Below are positions 18,193-27,762 of a DNA stretch of 58,257 nucleotides, piece by piece. This stretch comes from an uncultured Wohlfahrtiimonas sp. GTDB lineage: Bacteria; Pseudomonadota; Gammaproteobacteria; Cardiobacteriales; Wohlfahrtiimonadaceae. The stretch covers positions 1-58,257 of the forward strand of contig CANRJX010000002.1 in NCBI GenBank assembly GCA_947631095.1. Direction: 5' to 3'. Numbering within the stretch: the stretch's first letter is position 1; every line of letters starts with the position of its first letter. The position numbers and the translations under genes are program-made. Below the pieces are notes generated by a model. It made no database searches. It was not told the DNA's origin and was given only the letters and a program-made list of their open reading frames with translations.

Positions 18193-18776
18193 ATCATTGG
18201 TCTATTATTAAAATCGTGAAGGGTATCTATGTCATAGATAATGCCGGGGTCCTCAACTGATAAGGAGTGTACTGTAAAATTTCTTAAGATTTTATTAGCA
18301 CCTTCATCTCCTTTTAATTGAATTAATTCTGCGAATCGTTGTTTTTGAAAGCCAACGGGGTGTCCAAATTTTTCTTTATAAACTGGGCGAACAATATCAT
18401 GGCTTTGTAATGCATCATGCACTGATTGTATTGTTGCGGATTGTATGAATGGTAAATCGGCATGCAAGATCAATAGCCCATCATAGTGTTGATGGGCATG
18501 AATAGCCTGAGCTAGGCTTTCCCCAATTCCATTACTTTGAATGGGCAAAGTTGGGCTAGCTAATTTTTGTGCGGCTTCTTGGACTTCTTGTTCCTCTTGA
18601 TTGACGATGATGCAAATATTCTCTGATGAAAATACTTGAGAGGCAGTTTTATAAGTAGTTTCAAGCATTGATTCAAATAAATCATTCATAGGGTGCAATA
18701 ATTTATGCATTCCGTTATGAGTTGCTTTAAACCGCTGGCTTCTACCAGCGGCCATCAATAATAAACCGATCATCAT
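18189..18776 (-). CDS. mocA: MocA-like molybdenum cofactor nucleotidyltransferase
   Basis: A 195-residue nucleotidyltransferase of the MobA/MocA group. The N-terminal nucleotide-binding motif LLMAAGRSQRF and ADLPFIQ (metal Asp) are visible, with FGHPVGF later. MocA attaches CMP to Mo-molybdopterin, giving the cytosine dinucleotide cofactor used by many bacterial Mo hydroxylases, which fits the enzymes next door. MobA (GMP transfer) is the alternative, but the operon with xdhC and hydroxylase subunits favours MocA. Coupled by overlapping ATGA-type junctions to both neighbours. Confidence 0.75.
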   Translation of the reverse strand: MMIGLLLMAAGRSQRFKATHNGMHKLLHPMNDLFESMLETTYKTASQVFSSENICIIVNQEEQEVQEAAQKLASPTLPIQSNGIGESLAQAIHAHQHYDGLLILHADLPFIQSATIQSVHDALQSHDIVRPVYKEKFGHPVGFQKQRFAELIQLKGDEGANKILRNFTVHSLSVEDPGIIYDIDTLHDFNNRPMI

Positions 18777-20011
18777 TTTTTGCGTAGACCTTCAATTTGA
18801 TCAGGAGAGATGTTTTCTGGTAAACCTCCCCAAGTTGCACGTAAATAGTTCACTAAATCAGAAATTTGATTGTTATCTAAATCTTTTGCAAAACTGGGCA
18901 TTGATTGGAAACGTTCATCATTTGGAAAAGATTGCCAAGGTAAGCCATCTAAAATTGCTACGATCAAATTATGAGCATCTGGATTGCGCACAGTACTATT
19001 GTTTTGCATTGCAACAGCAACGTTTGGTTTTCCTGAACCATCTAGATTATGACAGCCAGAGCATAATTCAAGATATATTTGTCTACCATTATCATTGCCA
19101 ATAGATGGTGAAATAGACTTTGGTGCAAGGGGTTTATCTCCCATAAGGTAAGTTGCAATCGCATCGATATCATTTTCTTTCATGTATTGAGTACTATTGT
19201 GAATGACTAAATACATATCGCTAAATGCAGAGCCTTGTTGAGAAATGCCATTGGTGAGATATTGTTTTAAATCATTATGTGTCCAGCCACGCTCAGATAA
19301 AGCAGAAGGTGTGAGTGCAGGAGCCGCAAAACGTCCTAAAATTCCACCTTGTAACACCTGATCACGCTTCAGCTCGCCAAATTCACCCATGGGTGAATGG
19401 CACATAGCACAATGTCCTAAAGTATCTACGATGTATTTGCCTCGTTTCCATTCGTCCGAATCACCGATAGAAGCTGAAGGTAATGGTGACTTATCAAAAA
19501 ACAACATGTTCCAACCAATTAATAATGAACGTTGATTGAATGGAAAACCTAGTTGATTTTTTAAAGCAGGAATGTCTATCGGCGGAATTGACATTAGATA
19601 TGCGTAAATGGCATTCGAATCTTCTCTGGTAATGTTATGAAAATAGCTATAAGGCATCGCAGGATAAAGATGGCGACTAGGTGGTGCTATGCCTTCTGTA
19701 ATCGCTTTATGGAAATCATCTGATGTCCAACGGCCGATGCCATATTCTGCTGAAGGCGTAATGTTACTGGCATAAAGTAAGCCAAAAGGTGTTGCCATAG
19801 GATAACCGCCCGCTAGCATCGCACCATCTACAGCCGTATGGCAAGATGCACAGTCGCCAACCTTAGTAAGGTATTCACCATGAGCAATGATTTCATGGTT
19901 AAAACTTACATGTTGTTCAGGTGTGGAAGGTTGTCGATGTTCTTGCCATGTTAAGAAGCCAATCACAGCGATAATGATCAGGATTAAGCCTAATGCAATG
20001 CGTTTTTTCAT
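18773..20011 (-). CDS. Triheme cytochrome c subunit of molybdenum hydroxylase B
   Basis: A 412-residue cytochrome with an N-terminal membrane anchor (residues 5-21) and three haem sites: CASCH (54-58), CAMCH (201-205) and CSGCH (317-321). It shows clear resemblance to the plus-strand copy (SNITP, YPAMPY, the YAYLMSIPPI-type motif), so it fills the same electron-transfer role. It sits 4 bp after the 2Fe-2S gene and overlaps the mocA-like gene by 4 bp, within a five-gene minus-strand operon. Confidence 0.9.
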   Translation of the reverse strand: MKKRIALGLILIIIAVIGFLTWQEHRQPSTPEQHVSFNHEIIAHGEYLTKVGDCASCHTAVDGAMLAGGYPMATPFGLLYASNITPSAEYGIGRWTSDDFHKAITEGIAPPSRHLYPAMPYSYFHNITREDSNAIYAYLMSIPPIDIPALKNQLGFPFNQRSLLIGWNMLFFDKSPLPSASIGDSDEWKRGKYIVDTLGHCAMCHSPMGEFGELKRDQVLQGGILGRFAAPALTPSALSERGWTHNDLKQYLTNGISQQGSAFSDMYLVIHNSTQYMKENDIDAIATYLMGDKPLAPKSISPSIGNDNGRQIYLELCSGCHNLDGSGKPNVAVAMQNNSTVRNPDAHNLIVAILDGLPWQSFPNDERFQSMPSFAKDLDNNQISDLVNYLRATWGGLPENISPDQIEGLRKK

Positions 20012-20015
20012 ATCA

Positions 20016-20564
20016 TCAGCCTTTGATTAATCCCGGTGTATTCAATACAACATCACGCACTGCGTTGTAATAACGAACATAACCTGTACATCTACAAATG
20101 TGATCATTTAAAGCATCTTCAATGGCAGATTCAAGATTTTTGCGTTCAATGGGCTCTCTCATAAGTTTTTCAGCAAATACTGTTGCTGCATTGACAAAAC
20201 CAGGTGCACAGTAACCACATTGAAAGCTGAAATTATCAATGAATGCTTGCTGAATAGAAGACAGTTTTTCTTTATTTGGATCATTAGAGTCTGGCGTTGC
20301 AATGCCTTCGATCGTTCTAACGGATTTACCATTAAAAAAGTGAGCCCCTGTAATACAAGTGCGAATTTCTTCACTAGTGCCATCAGGATTATCTAAAATT
20401 ATGACACAAGCATGACAAATACCTTGTCCACAACCCATTCTTGAGCCGGTTAAATTTACATATTCATGCAAAAAGTCCATCATCATTAGCCCTTCAGGTA
20501 ACTCCATATGTTCAATTGTTTCGCCATTAATAGTTACGCTTAAAGGTTTGTAGGTTAGTTTCAT
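20016..20564 (-). CDS. 2Fe-2S subunit of molybdenum hydroxylase B
   Basis: A 182-residue two-cluster ferredoxin subunit. The cysteines lie in GCGQGICHAC, IRTC, QCGYC and ICRCTGY, the same arrangement as the plus-strand paralogue but clearly diverged elsewhere. No signal peptide; export would depend on the Tat signal of its partner. Its start codon overlaps the stop of the large-subunit gene by one base. Confidence 0.9.
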   Translation of the reverse strand: MKLTYKPLSVTINGETIEHMELPEGLMMMDFLHEYVNLTGSRMGCGQGICHACVIILDNPDGTSEEIRTCITGAHFFNGKSVRTIEGIATPDSNDPNKEKLSSIQQAFIDNFSFQCGYCAPGFVNAATVFAEKLMREPIERKNLESAIEDALNDHICRCTGYVRYYNAVRDVVLNTPGLIKG

Positions 20565-23344
20565 TATAGAATCTCCAAGATGTCTTTTGGCAAAATAGGG
20601 TGTTTATTAAAATAGTGCCCAGTTGCGTCTGCAATTGCATTGGTAATGGCAGATACGATAGGAATCATTACAACTTCAGCCATCCCTTTTGGTGGATCGG
20701 TTTCTGAAAGTGGGGGCAGTACTTCATTGGTTTGTGTCCAGACGGCCACTTCATTTGCAAGCGGTAAGTGATAGCGATTGAAATTCCAAGTACCATTACC
20801 AGGACCATCTTCATATAGTGGTAGATATTCGTATAATGCATGGCCAATGCCCATTGCAGCACCACCTTCAATTTGTCCTGATACCAATTGTGGCACAATA
20901 ACGTTGCCGCATTCAGTCACCGTATGATGATTTAATACTTGAATGTTGCCAGTGGCAGTATCTATTGAGAGCTCTACTGTTGTAGCAAGTGCTGTGTAAT
21001 AAGTAACACCGGCATTACTGCGTTGTACAGGTGGATAATATACTTGTGTGCGGTTATTGGTCACATAGGATTGATTGCCATATTTTAAAGATAAGCCATC
21101 CAATGGTCTGCGGGATGATTCTTTATTAATTGTAAAATCTGCCTCAGCCCACTGCCAGCGATTAAACCCATGGCCTACAGCACCTGTGACTAATTTAAGC
21201 TCATGCATTCGTTTAGCAATTTTATCTAAAGGTAAAGGTTCTAATCCACCTGCTGTTAAACCTCGATCAGTCCATCTTGCATCAGCCTTTCTTACTGATA
21301 AAGGTGCTAATTGACCGCCTCCAATTCCTTCCGACCAGATAGAAACTGCCGCTGGCCAAATTCCATAATCAAAGATCACACGAGAAGTCTCGGTCGTCAC
21401 GTGAGAGAAAAAGTATGCAGAGTTACTGGCGCTAGATGGCGATGAATAAGCAGGAGACCATAAAGGATCTTTTTGTAATTTATCTTGCTCTATTTGCGTT
21501 AAATTCCCGAGATTTGTTGTGTGCATCTGTAAGTCAGGCCAGTTTGTAAGCGCATAATAAGATTCATCCGCAGGTTTTCCTAACCATTCAGAGCAAATAA
21601 CAGATTGTGATGTAGACATGCCAGTTCCGATTTCTACACCACTGTGCCACATAGAAATCTTTCCATCTTCAGCAATTTCAATTTTAGCAAATGAAGACTC
21701 TGCACCTGTGCCAAAATCTTTTTGAACGCATGAAATACCTGTTGCAAATAATTTACCTGGATGTTGTTTTTCAAAATTTGTCTTTCTATTTAATCGATCT
21801 TGCCAAATTGGGTGTTCTGCACAGCGCGTTAAAACTTCCTTACCACGCATAGCACCACCAGGAATGGCGCCTTGTGTATTTTTCATCCCAGATTCTAGAA
21901 GGTTATTGAGTCTAAATTCAACGGGATCAACTGCTAATAATCTCGCAGCTTCATCCATTAACGTATCAAGTGCAGGCATCGCTTGAATGGTGCCGTAACC
22001 ACGTGCAGAACCGGCATCTACAGCCCGAGAAGCAATGCCAATCGCTGTTAAATCACTTTTAGGGATATAATAAATGCCTTGCGCACCCGTTGCCCCAACG
22101 ATCATTACGCTGGGTGTAAAGTTGCAACGACCACCGCCATTACCAATGAATTCACCTATAAAAGATTCGATTTTTTTTGTTTTTTTGTTAATCGCTAGTT
22201 TGTATTTCATATCAAATGCATGGCGTTTTAATGCAGACTGAAATTGTTCATAGCGATCATTGGCTAAACGAACAGGTCTACCATTGCCATATAATGCAAC
22301 GATCGCACCTATAATCGGTTCAGGAGCATGATCTTTTGATCCATAACCTACGGTTGCACAAGGATGTAAAAAAAGTTTTTTAAGTTTAAAGGTCGAGCGA
22401 TTAATAACTTCAACTACAGAGTTCATTACTTCGTAAGGCGATTGAGCTGCAACAACAAGATGCAGGGCTTCTTCTTTTTCATCATACCAACCATTGGAAT
22501 TATTAGGCTCCATGGCACAAGTGTCTATGGATTGAGAATAAAATTCACGCTCTAAGATTAAATGATCATTACTTGGATTTTCAAAGCTTTGTGCTAATTG
22601 ATCTGCGTAATACATTCCTTCTTCATCTAATTTTCCATGCTCACTGCCTTCAGGCCAAACAGGTAAACGTTTTTTAAGCATTAGAGGATTAATAGGGGCA
22701 TCTTTTAAACTCGAATATACATCTTCATCATAAGGGTTTTCTGCACCTATCCTTACACCACGATACGTTCCCCAAGGATTTCTCTCTAGTGGTCCTGTTG
22801 TTTCACCATAGATAATAATTTCATCTTTGAATTTTAAAGTATCCTTGGCAAATTTAAATTTAGCAAAATCGTTGAATATTAAAATTGCTACTGCTTGACC
22901 TAAGTAAGCAGGTGTTTGTCCTTTAGGGAGAAGCACATCTATGCCAAAGAATTTAGGGAATTTGATATTATCTTTTTCTAAATCTTCTGCCGTTATAATT
23001 TTATCGGGTACCAGATCTTCGCTGAGTAAGCTTAAATCAAAACCATTATAAATTTTATCAGCTTGAGTGACTCGTATAACAAGTGCATATGCCTGTTGTT
23101 GTGGCCAATGAGGCATGTCCATAGCGCGAATATCCATCGAGAAAACTTTTTTTCCTGTGACTTTAGCAAAAGCATCGGTGCGATATTTGATAGTTTTGGT
23201 CTTTGGATTCCAGTCAGGCGTTTGTAATATATTTTCTTCGAAAAGCGCGGCATAAGCCTTACTGAATGGCTTTGCAATATAAACAGAAACGCCAGCAATA
23301 ATGAGGCTTTTCAGGAATTTTCTGCGAGAGAGAGCATTGTTCAT
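20564..23344 (-). CDS. Tat-exported molybdenum hydroxylase, large (Moco) subunit B
   Basis: A 926-residue Moco-binding subunit with a Tat-type N-terminus (LSRRKFLKSLIIAGVSVYI, residues 5-23). The architecture matches subunit A: hammerhead start (IKYRTDAFAKVTGKKVFS), GNGGGRCNF, DAGSARGYGTIQA, EIGTGMSTSQ, and PPKGMAEVVM near the end. The conserved stretch PLYEDGPGNGTWNFNRY is shared by A and B, confirming paralogy, yet the two are too different to be a recent duplication. The substrate is likely different and is unknown. It is the first gene of the minus-strand operon with its 2Fe-2S, cytochrome, mocA-like and xdhC-like genes. Confidence 0.9.
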   Translation of the reverse strand: MNNALSRRKFLKSLIIAGVSVYIAKPFSKAYAALFEENILQTPDWNPKTKTIKYRTDAFAKVTGKKVFSMDIRAMDMPHWPQQQAYALVIRVTQADKIYNGFDLSLLSEDLVPDKIITAEDLEKDNIKFPKFFGIDVLLPKGQTPAYLGQAVAILIFNDFAKFKFAKDTLKFKDEIIIYGETTGPLERNPWGTYRGVRIGAENPYDEDVYSSLKDAPINPLMLKKRLPVWPEGSEHGKLDEEGMYYADQLAQSFENPSNDHLILEREFYSQSIDTCAMEPNNSNGWYDEKEEALHLVVAAQSPYEVMNSVVEVINRSTFKLKKLFLHPCATVGYGSKDHAPEPIIGAIVALYGNGRPVRLANDRYEQFQSALKRHAFDMKYKLAINKKTKKIESFIGEFIGNGGGRCNFTPSVMIVGATGAQGIYYIPKSDLTAIGIASRAVDAGSARGYGTIQAMPALDTLMDEAARLLAVDPVEFRLNNLLESGMKNTQGAIPGGAMRGKEVLTRCAEHPIWQDRLNRKTNFEKQHPGKLFATGISCVQKDFGTGAESSFAKIEIAEDGKISMWHSGVEIGTGMSTSQSVICSEWLGKPADESYYALTNWPDLQMHTTNLGNLTQIEQDKLQKDPLWSPAYSSPSSASNSAYFFSHVTTETSRVIFDYGIWPAAVSIWSEGIGGGQLAPLSVRKADARWTDRGLTAGGLEPLPLDKIAKRMHELKLVTGAVGHGFNRWQWAEADFTINKESSRRPLDGLSLKYGNQSYVTNNRTQVYYPPVQRSNAGVTYYTALATTVELSIDTATGNIQVLNHHTVTECGNVIVPQLVSGQIEGGAAMGIGHALYEYLPLYEDGPGNGTWNFNRYHLPLANEVAVWTQTNEVLPPLSETDPPKGMAEVVMIPIVSAITNAIADATGHYFNKHPILPKDILEIL

Positions 23345-23445
23345 TATTAATATTCCATGTATTAATTATTCTTGGCATAATCTCATAGTATTATGTTAAT
23401 TATTTATATAATATACTATTTATAATAATTTGAAGCATGCTAATT

Positions 23446-23482
23446 AAAAAAAGCTGAATCATTATTTGATTCAGCTTTTTTA
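23446..23482 (-). terminator. Terminator after the LysM-protein gene
   Basis: AAAAAAGCTGAATC and its complement GATTCAGCTTTTTT enclose a 7-nt loop: a long perfect stem with A- and T-runs. It ends the minus-strand LysM gene upstream of hydroxylase operon B. Confidence 0.85.
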
Positions 23483-23528
23483 ACTCATAAATTTTGAAAT
23501 CTATTCGGCAATAATGATCATTTTTTTA

Positions 23529-24617
23529 TTAATAATTAGAATACGGTGTTACTGCCATCATATCTTTTTGAACAGGTTTTGTGCTTTCAATAACAATTCC
23601 CAAACTCATGCGATCGAATACTTTATAAACCATGACAATACCAGCTGCTTGACCAGGAATTCGTAAGCGCTTGTTTGAGTTCATAGGATCATTTTTAAAA
23701 ATATCAGGCTGTTGCACTAACAATAGATCGCCAGGTGATAATGCAGCATCTAAACCTTTATCCAGTACAACATTGCCACCAACGGCAACGCTCTTAAGCA
23801 TACCAGGTGTGTTCACAATTTGTGCTTCAGTTTTTTGTGGTGCGGATTTTGGCTCAAAATATAAGTTTCCAATCATGCTCGTTGGTTGCTGTTCAATTAA
23901 TAATTGACTCGGTGCGATGCCTCGATCAACTGTACTTTTGATATAAACCGTAGAGATACCATCTTTGCTATTTTCAACAACCACTTCACCTGTTTTTGTT
24001 AGTTCAGTACCAATTTCAACATCTTTTTTTTGATTGCCTTTTTTAATGTTGTCTAATTTAGTCCCTTTGTGAGTGACGCCTCGATTATAAACGTTGTATG
24101 TTTTCCCAGGTTGTAAATCACCTTTAACGAAGGCTTTTATATTGGCATAACCTGTTAATCGATTGTCTTCAAAATCAATAATATATGGTAGATTTTTAAG
24201 TTGGTCTGAATTGACAATGTCCATATCCACAAATTGACCTTGTAGATATTCATAAGAAATAACAGGTAATCCTAGTTCAATAGGAACTTCTCTTAATTGT
24301 GGTGATAATTTAACAGTACGCATGCCACCTTGTTGTTTTGAGTTATTGGCTTTAAAATTTCTTTTATAAGTAATTGTGCCATTAACAATAGATAATTCAT
24401 CGCCAGGATAGATGCTGTTTGGATTTGTTATTTGAGGATTATTTTTCCAAAGCTGGCGCCATTCCCAAGGACTATCAGTATATAACTTCGCGATGTTCCA
24501 TAAAGAATCGCCTGATTGAACTACATAATGTTGAGGAGCATCTGGTTTTAATGTTGCGGCCATTGATAATGATGCGCATAGCAAGCTTGTTGCAATGATT
24601 AGGCGCTTTATATTCAT
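23529..24617 (-). CDS. LysM-domain envelope protein
   Basis: A 362-residue exported protein. The signal peptide is residues 1-20 (ending SMAA), followed by one LysM domain at about 30-80 (HYVVQSGDSLWNIAKLY, then NSIYPGDELSI) that binds peptidoglycan. The remaining 280 residues are beta-rich with no named domain. In many gammaproteobacteria a LysM protein of this type is encoded divergently from def-fmt (often with dprA), and the same arrangement holds here without dprA. The probable role is in cell-wall maintenance; there is no catalytic motif. Confidence 0.85.
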   Translation of the reverse strand: MNIKRLIIATSLLCASLSMAATLKPDAPQHYVVQSGDSLWNIAKLYTDSPWEWRQLWKNNPQITNPNSIYPGDELSIVNGTITYKRNFKANNSKQQGGMRTVKLSPQLREVPIELGLPVISYEYLQGQFVDMDIVNSDQLKNLPYIIDFEDNRLTGYANIKAFVKGDLQPGKTYNVYNRGVTHKGTKLDNIKKGNQKKDVEIGTELTKTGEVVVENSKDGISTVYIKSTVDRGIAPSQLLIEQQPTSMIGNLYFEPKSAPQKTEAQIVNTPGMLKSVAVGGNVVLDKGLDAALSPGDLLLVQQPDIFKNDPMNSNKRLRIPGQAAGIVMVYKVFDRMSLGIVIESTKPVQKDMMAVTPYSNY

Positions 24618-24763
24618 ATAATTATCCTTATTAATATTAATGCAAACAAAAATTTGATAAGATTATCGGAATTTTTGAAGCGTTTAGCAAGATACAATAC
24701 TAAATTAGCTGTTAAACGCAAGAAATATATGATTTTTTTGTAATAGATAGGTAATTCTTTTTA

Positions 24764-25282
24764 ATGTCAAAACTTGATGTAATTTACGTACCACACGAGA
24801 CACTTCGTAAAACTGCAAGTGTTGTTACAACCTTTGATCAGGACTTATATACCTTTGCCAATGGCATGCTTGAAACAATGTATGAGCATAAAGGGATCGG
24901 TTTAGCTGCTAACCAAGTCAATGACTTAAGAAGGGTTTTTGTCACGGATTGTAGTGAAAATAAAAGCGATCCTATGATTTATATCAATCCTGAGATCATT
25001 TGGGAGTCTGATGAGCTGGCCGATGCAGAAGAAGGATGTTTGTCTCTACCAAGTATTTATAGTGGGCCGATAGAGCGTGCATTTGCTGTTAAGATTAGGG
25101 CTCAAAATGTTAAGGGTGAATACTTTGAGCGTGAAGCTGAAGAGTTGTTGGCACGTTGTATTCAGCATGAACTGGACCATTTAAATGGTATTTTATTCAT
25201 TGATTATCTCTCTCGTTTAAAACGTGAGCGTGCATTGAAAAAACTAGAGAAATATTTGAAAGAGATGGAGGCAGATCGTTAA
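24764..25282 (+). CDS. def: Peptide deformylase
   Basis: A 172-residue deformylase that removes the formyl group from nascent N-terminal methionine. All three family motifs are present: GIGLAANQV (44-52), EGCLSLP (metal Cys92) and QHELDHLNG (H135, catalytic E136, H139). It heads the operon def-fmt-rsmB-DUF4390-ntrY; its stop overlaps the fmt start by one base. Confidence 0.97.
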   Translation: MSKLDVIYVPHETLRKTASVVTTFDQDLYTFANGMLETMYEHKGIGLAANQVNDLRRVFVTDCSENKSDPMIYINPEIIWESDELADAEEGCLSLPSIYSGPIERAFAVKIRAQNVKGEYFEREAEELLARCIQHELDHLNGILFIDYLSRLKRERALKKLEKYLKEMEADR

Positions 25283-26223
25283 TGACAACCCCAGAGAATA
25301 CTAAAGTTATTTTTGCAGGAACGCCTGAGTTTTCTACACATGCTTTATCTGCATTGTTATCTGCGGGTTATAATGTCGTTGCAGTTTATACTCAACCGGA
25401 TAGGCCAAAAGGTCGTGGGAATAAACTTGCTAAAAGTCCTGTTAAAGAATTGGCTGAGTTGCACAATATTCCTGTTTATCAACCTCTATCACTTAGAAAA
25501 GAAGATGCACAGGCAGAATTAAAAGCATTAGATGCTGATGTTATGGTTGTAGTTGCTTATGGTTTGATTTTGCCAGAAGCTGTTTTAAATGCACCGAAAA
25601 AAGGTTGCATTAACATTCATGCATCATTATTACCACGTTGGAGAGGTGCTGCACCTGTGCAGAGAGCGATTGAAGCTGGAGATGCTGAATCAGGTATTGC
25701 AATTATGCAAATGGATAAAGGCCTAGACACTGGTGCTGTTTGGAGTGAAGCTAGAGTAACGATTACTAACACGATGAATTCTGCTGAACTTTTTTCTGCG
25801 TTGGAAGAAATTGGCTCTAAACTGCTGATTGAAACTTTGCCAACAATTTTAGAAGGTCAATCAAAACCAACACCTCAACCAGAAGAAGGCATTACGTATG
25901 CTGAAAAATTAACAAAAGAAGAAGCTCGCATTAATTGGGAAGAGTCTGCTGAGTTAATTGATCGTAAAGTGCGTGCTTTTAATCCTGTGCCTTCAGCACA
26001 TACAACATTGAATGATCAGTTATTTAAAGTCTGGGAAGCGAGCATCATAGATGAATTGAGCACTAAATCTCCCGGTACATTAGAAGTTAGAAATGGTTTG
26101 TTATTTGTGAATACAGGCACAAATTTAATGGAAATTATAAAAATGCAAGTTGCTGGTAAAAAAGCAATGCTTGCGAAAGACTTTTTAAAAGGCACACAGC
26201 TTCATTTAGAGGAATTAAAATAA
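25282..26223 (+). CDS. fmt: Methionyl-tRNA formyltransferase
   Basis: 313 residues, normal for the family. The N-terminal formyltransferase domain has FAGTPEFS and the catalytic Asn-His region INIHASLLPRWRGAAPVQRA; a C-terminal OB-like domain recognises initiator tRNA. It formylates Met-tRNA using 10-formyl-THF. Sits in the standard def-fmt pair, immediately followed by rsmB with no gap. Confidence 0.97.
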   Translation: MTTPENTKVIFAGTPEFSTHALSALLSAGYNVVAVYTQPDRPKGRGNKLAKSPVKELAELHNIPVYQPLSLRKEDAQAELKALDADVMVVVAYGLILPEAVLNAPKKGCINIHASLLPRWRGAAPVQRAIEAGDAESGIAIMQMDKGLDTGAVWSEARVTITNTMNSAELFSALEEIGSKLLIETLPTILEGQSKPTPQPEEGITYAEKLTKEEARINWEESAELIDRKVRAFNPVPSAHTTLNDQLFKVWEASIIDELSTKSPGTLEVRNGLLFVNTGTNLMEIIKMQVAGKKAMLAKDFLKGTQLHLEELK

Positions 26224-27762
26224 ATGACAAATGAAACCACTCTAAATGGTGTAAAAATTAGTTATAAGCCAAAGTCTGACAAACCGGCGAAGACTGATAA
26301 AAAACATGCAGTTGATGATTCAAAAAAGCGTACTTATTATGATAAAGGACAATCAAAGCCGTCACGTCCATATGCGAATAAAAGTAAAAATCAAAAATCA
26401 TTTGTGCAAGACAAAGCAAAAAAAACGCCTACTAATAATTATGCAAAATTAGCAAGTAATTCTCGTTTTTGTGCCATTGATATAGTCATTAAAGTTGAAA
26501 AAGGTCAGTCTTTAACTGAACTTTTAACAACTGAAATGCATGCGTTGAACGATAGTGATAAGCGCTTTGTTCAGCATTTGGTTTATGGTGCATTGCGCCA
26601 GTTTGAAATATTAGAATTTCAATTGACCCATTATTTACAAAAACCAATTAAGCCATCAGAGCGTCAAGTTTATATCGCTTTATTATTGGCGATTTATGAA
26701 ATTACAACAATGAATACAGCAGAATATGCTGCTGTTAATAATTGGGTTGATTTAATTCGCTTGATGGATAAAGATTGGGCGATTGGCTTAACCAATGGTA
26801 TTTTGCGCAAAGTTTTACGCGAAGGATTACAACCTTTACCGAAAAATACAGCGAAAGTTTCACTCCCAAAATGGTTGTCAGAATCGTTGATTAGATATTG
26901 GGGTGTTGAAAATGCATGTGCGATTGCTCAACATTTTTTAACTCACCCACAGATGACGATTCGCGTTAATCCTTTACAGACAGATCGCGATCAATATTCA
27001 GAATTTTTAACTCAAAATTCAGTAGAACATGAAAAACATGCATTTGTAGACTCCGCAATTGTGTTAAAAGAAGCTGTGAGTGTGTCTAATTTACCTAGCT
27101 TTTTTGAAGGTATGAGTTCAGTTCAAGATGCCAGCGCACAATTGGCTGCTTTATTATTGGCACCGAAAAATAATGAAGTCATCATTGATGCCTGTGCCGC
27201 ACCGGGCGGTAAAACAATTGCAATGTTGGAAAGAAATAGCGAACTAAAAACTATTTATGCGGTTGATAGTGTTGAAAAGCGTTTGCTGAGAGTACAAGAA
27301 AACATTGATCGTGTTTTTCCAAAAGACTTGGCTGAAAAAATTGTGCTTACTGCTAAGCCATATGAGGATTTCACGGTAGAAGGTGAAGTGGATGCTATTT
27401 TGTTGGATGTACCATGTTCAGCAACTGGTATTATTCATCGTCACCCGGATATTAAACGTTTGCGCCAAGCAGATGATATTAAAGTATTGATCGAAACTCA
27501 GTATGATTTATTAGAGCATGCTTGGAATGAATTAAAAGTCGGTGGTCGTTTGTTATATGCCACTTGTTCAATTTTAAAAGATGAAAATGAGTATCAAATG
27601 GAGTATTTCTTTGAAAATACTCAGAATGCCAAAGAAATTGAACTGGATTTACCTTTTGCGCAAAGAGAAAAATATGGCTATCAAATTTTGCCTGTTTATT
27701 CTGAATTATCTGAAAAAATGGATGGTTTTTATTACTGCTTAATTGAAAAGGCTCATGATTAA
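26224..27762 (+). CDS. rsmB: 16S rRNA (cytosine-967-C5)-methyltransferase
   Basis: A 512-residue RsmB/Sun enzyme. A NusB-like RNA-binding domain lies at about 77-205 and a SAM-dependent methyltransferase domain at about 230-510. DACAAPGGKT near residue 322 binds SAM, PCSATG near 397 and YATCSI near 446 hold the catalytic cysteines, and RHPDIKRLR follows. It methylates C967 of 16S rRNA. It is roughly 80 residues longer than E. coli RsmB because of a lysine-rich, low-complexity N-terminal tail (residues 1-77). The start abutting fmt is the only ATG that keeps the operon spacing; an internal start cannot be excluded. Confidence 0.95.
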   Translation: MTNETTLNGVKISYKPKSDKPAKTDKKHAVDDSKKRTYYDKGQSKPSRPYANKSKNQKSFVQDKAKKTPTNNYAKLASNSRFCAIDIVIKVEKGQSLTELLTTEMHALNDSDKRFVQHLVYGALRQFEILEFQLTHYLQKPIKPSERQVYIALLLAIYEITTMNTAEYAAVNNWVDLIRLMDKDWAIGLTNGILRKVLREGLQPLPKNTAKVSLPKWLSESLIRYWGVENACAIAQHFLTHPQMTIRVNPLQTDRDQYSEFLTQNSVEHEKHAFVDSAIVLKEAVSVSNLPSFFEGMSSVQDASAQLAALLLAPKNNEVIIDACAAPGGKTIAMLERNSELKTIYAVDSVEKRLLRVQENIDRVFPKDLAEKIVLTAKPYEDFTVEGEVDAILLDVPCSATGIIHRHPDIKRLRQADDIKVLIETQYDLLEHAWNELKVGGRLLYATCSILKDENEYQMEYFFENTQNAKEIELDLPFAQREKYGYQILPVYSELSEKMDGFYYCLIEKAHD

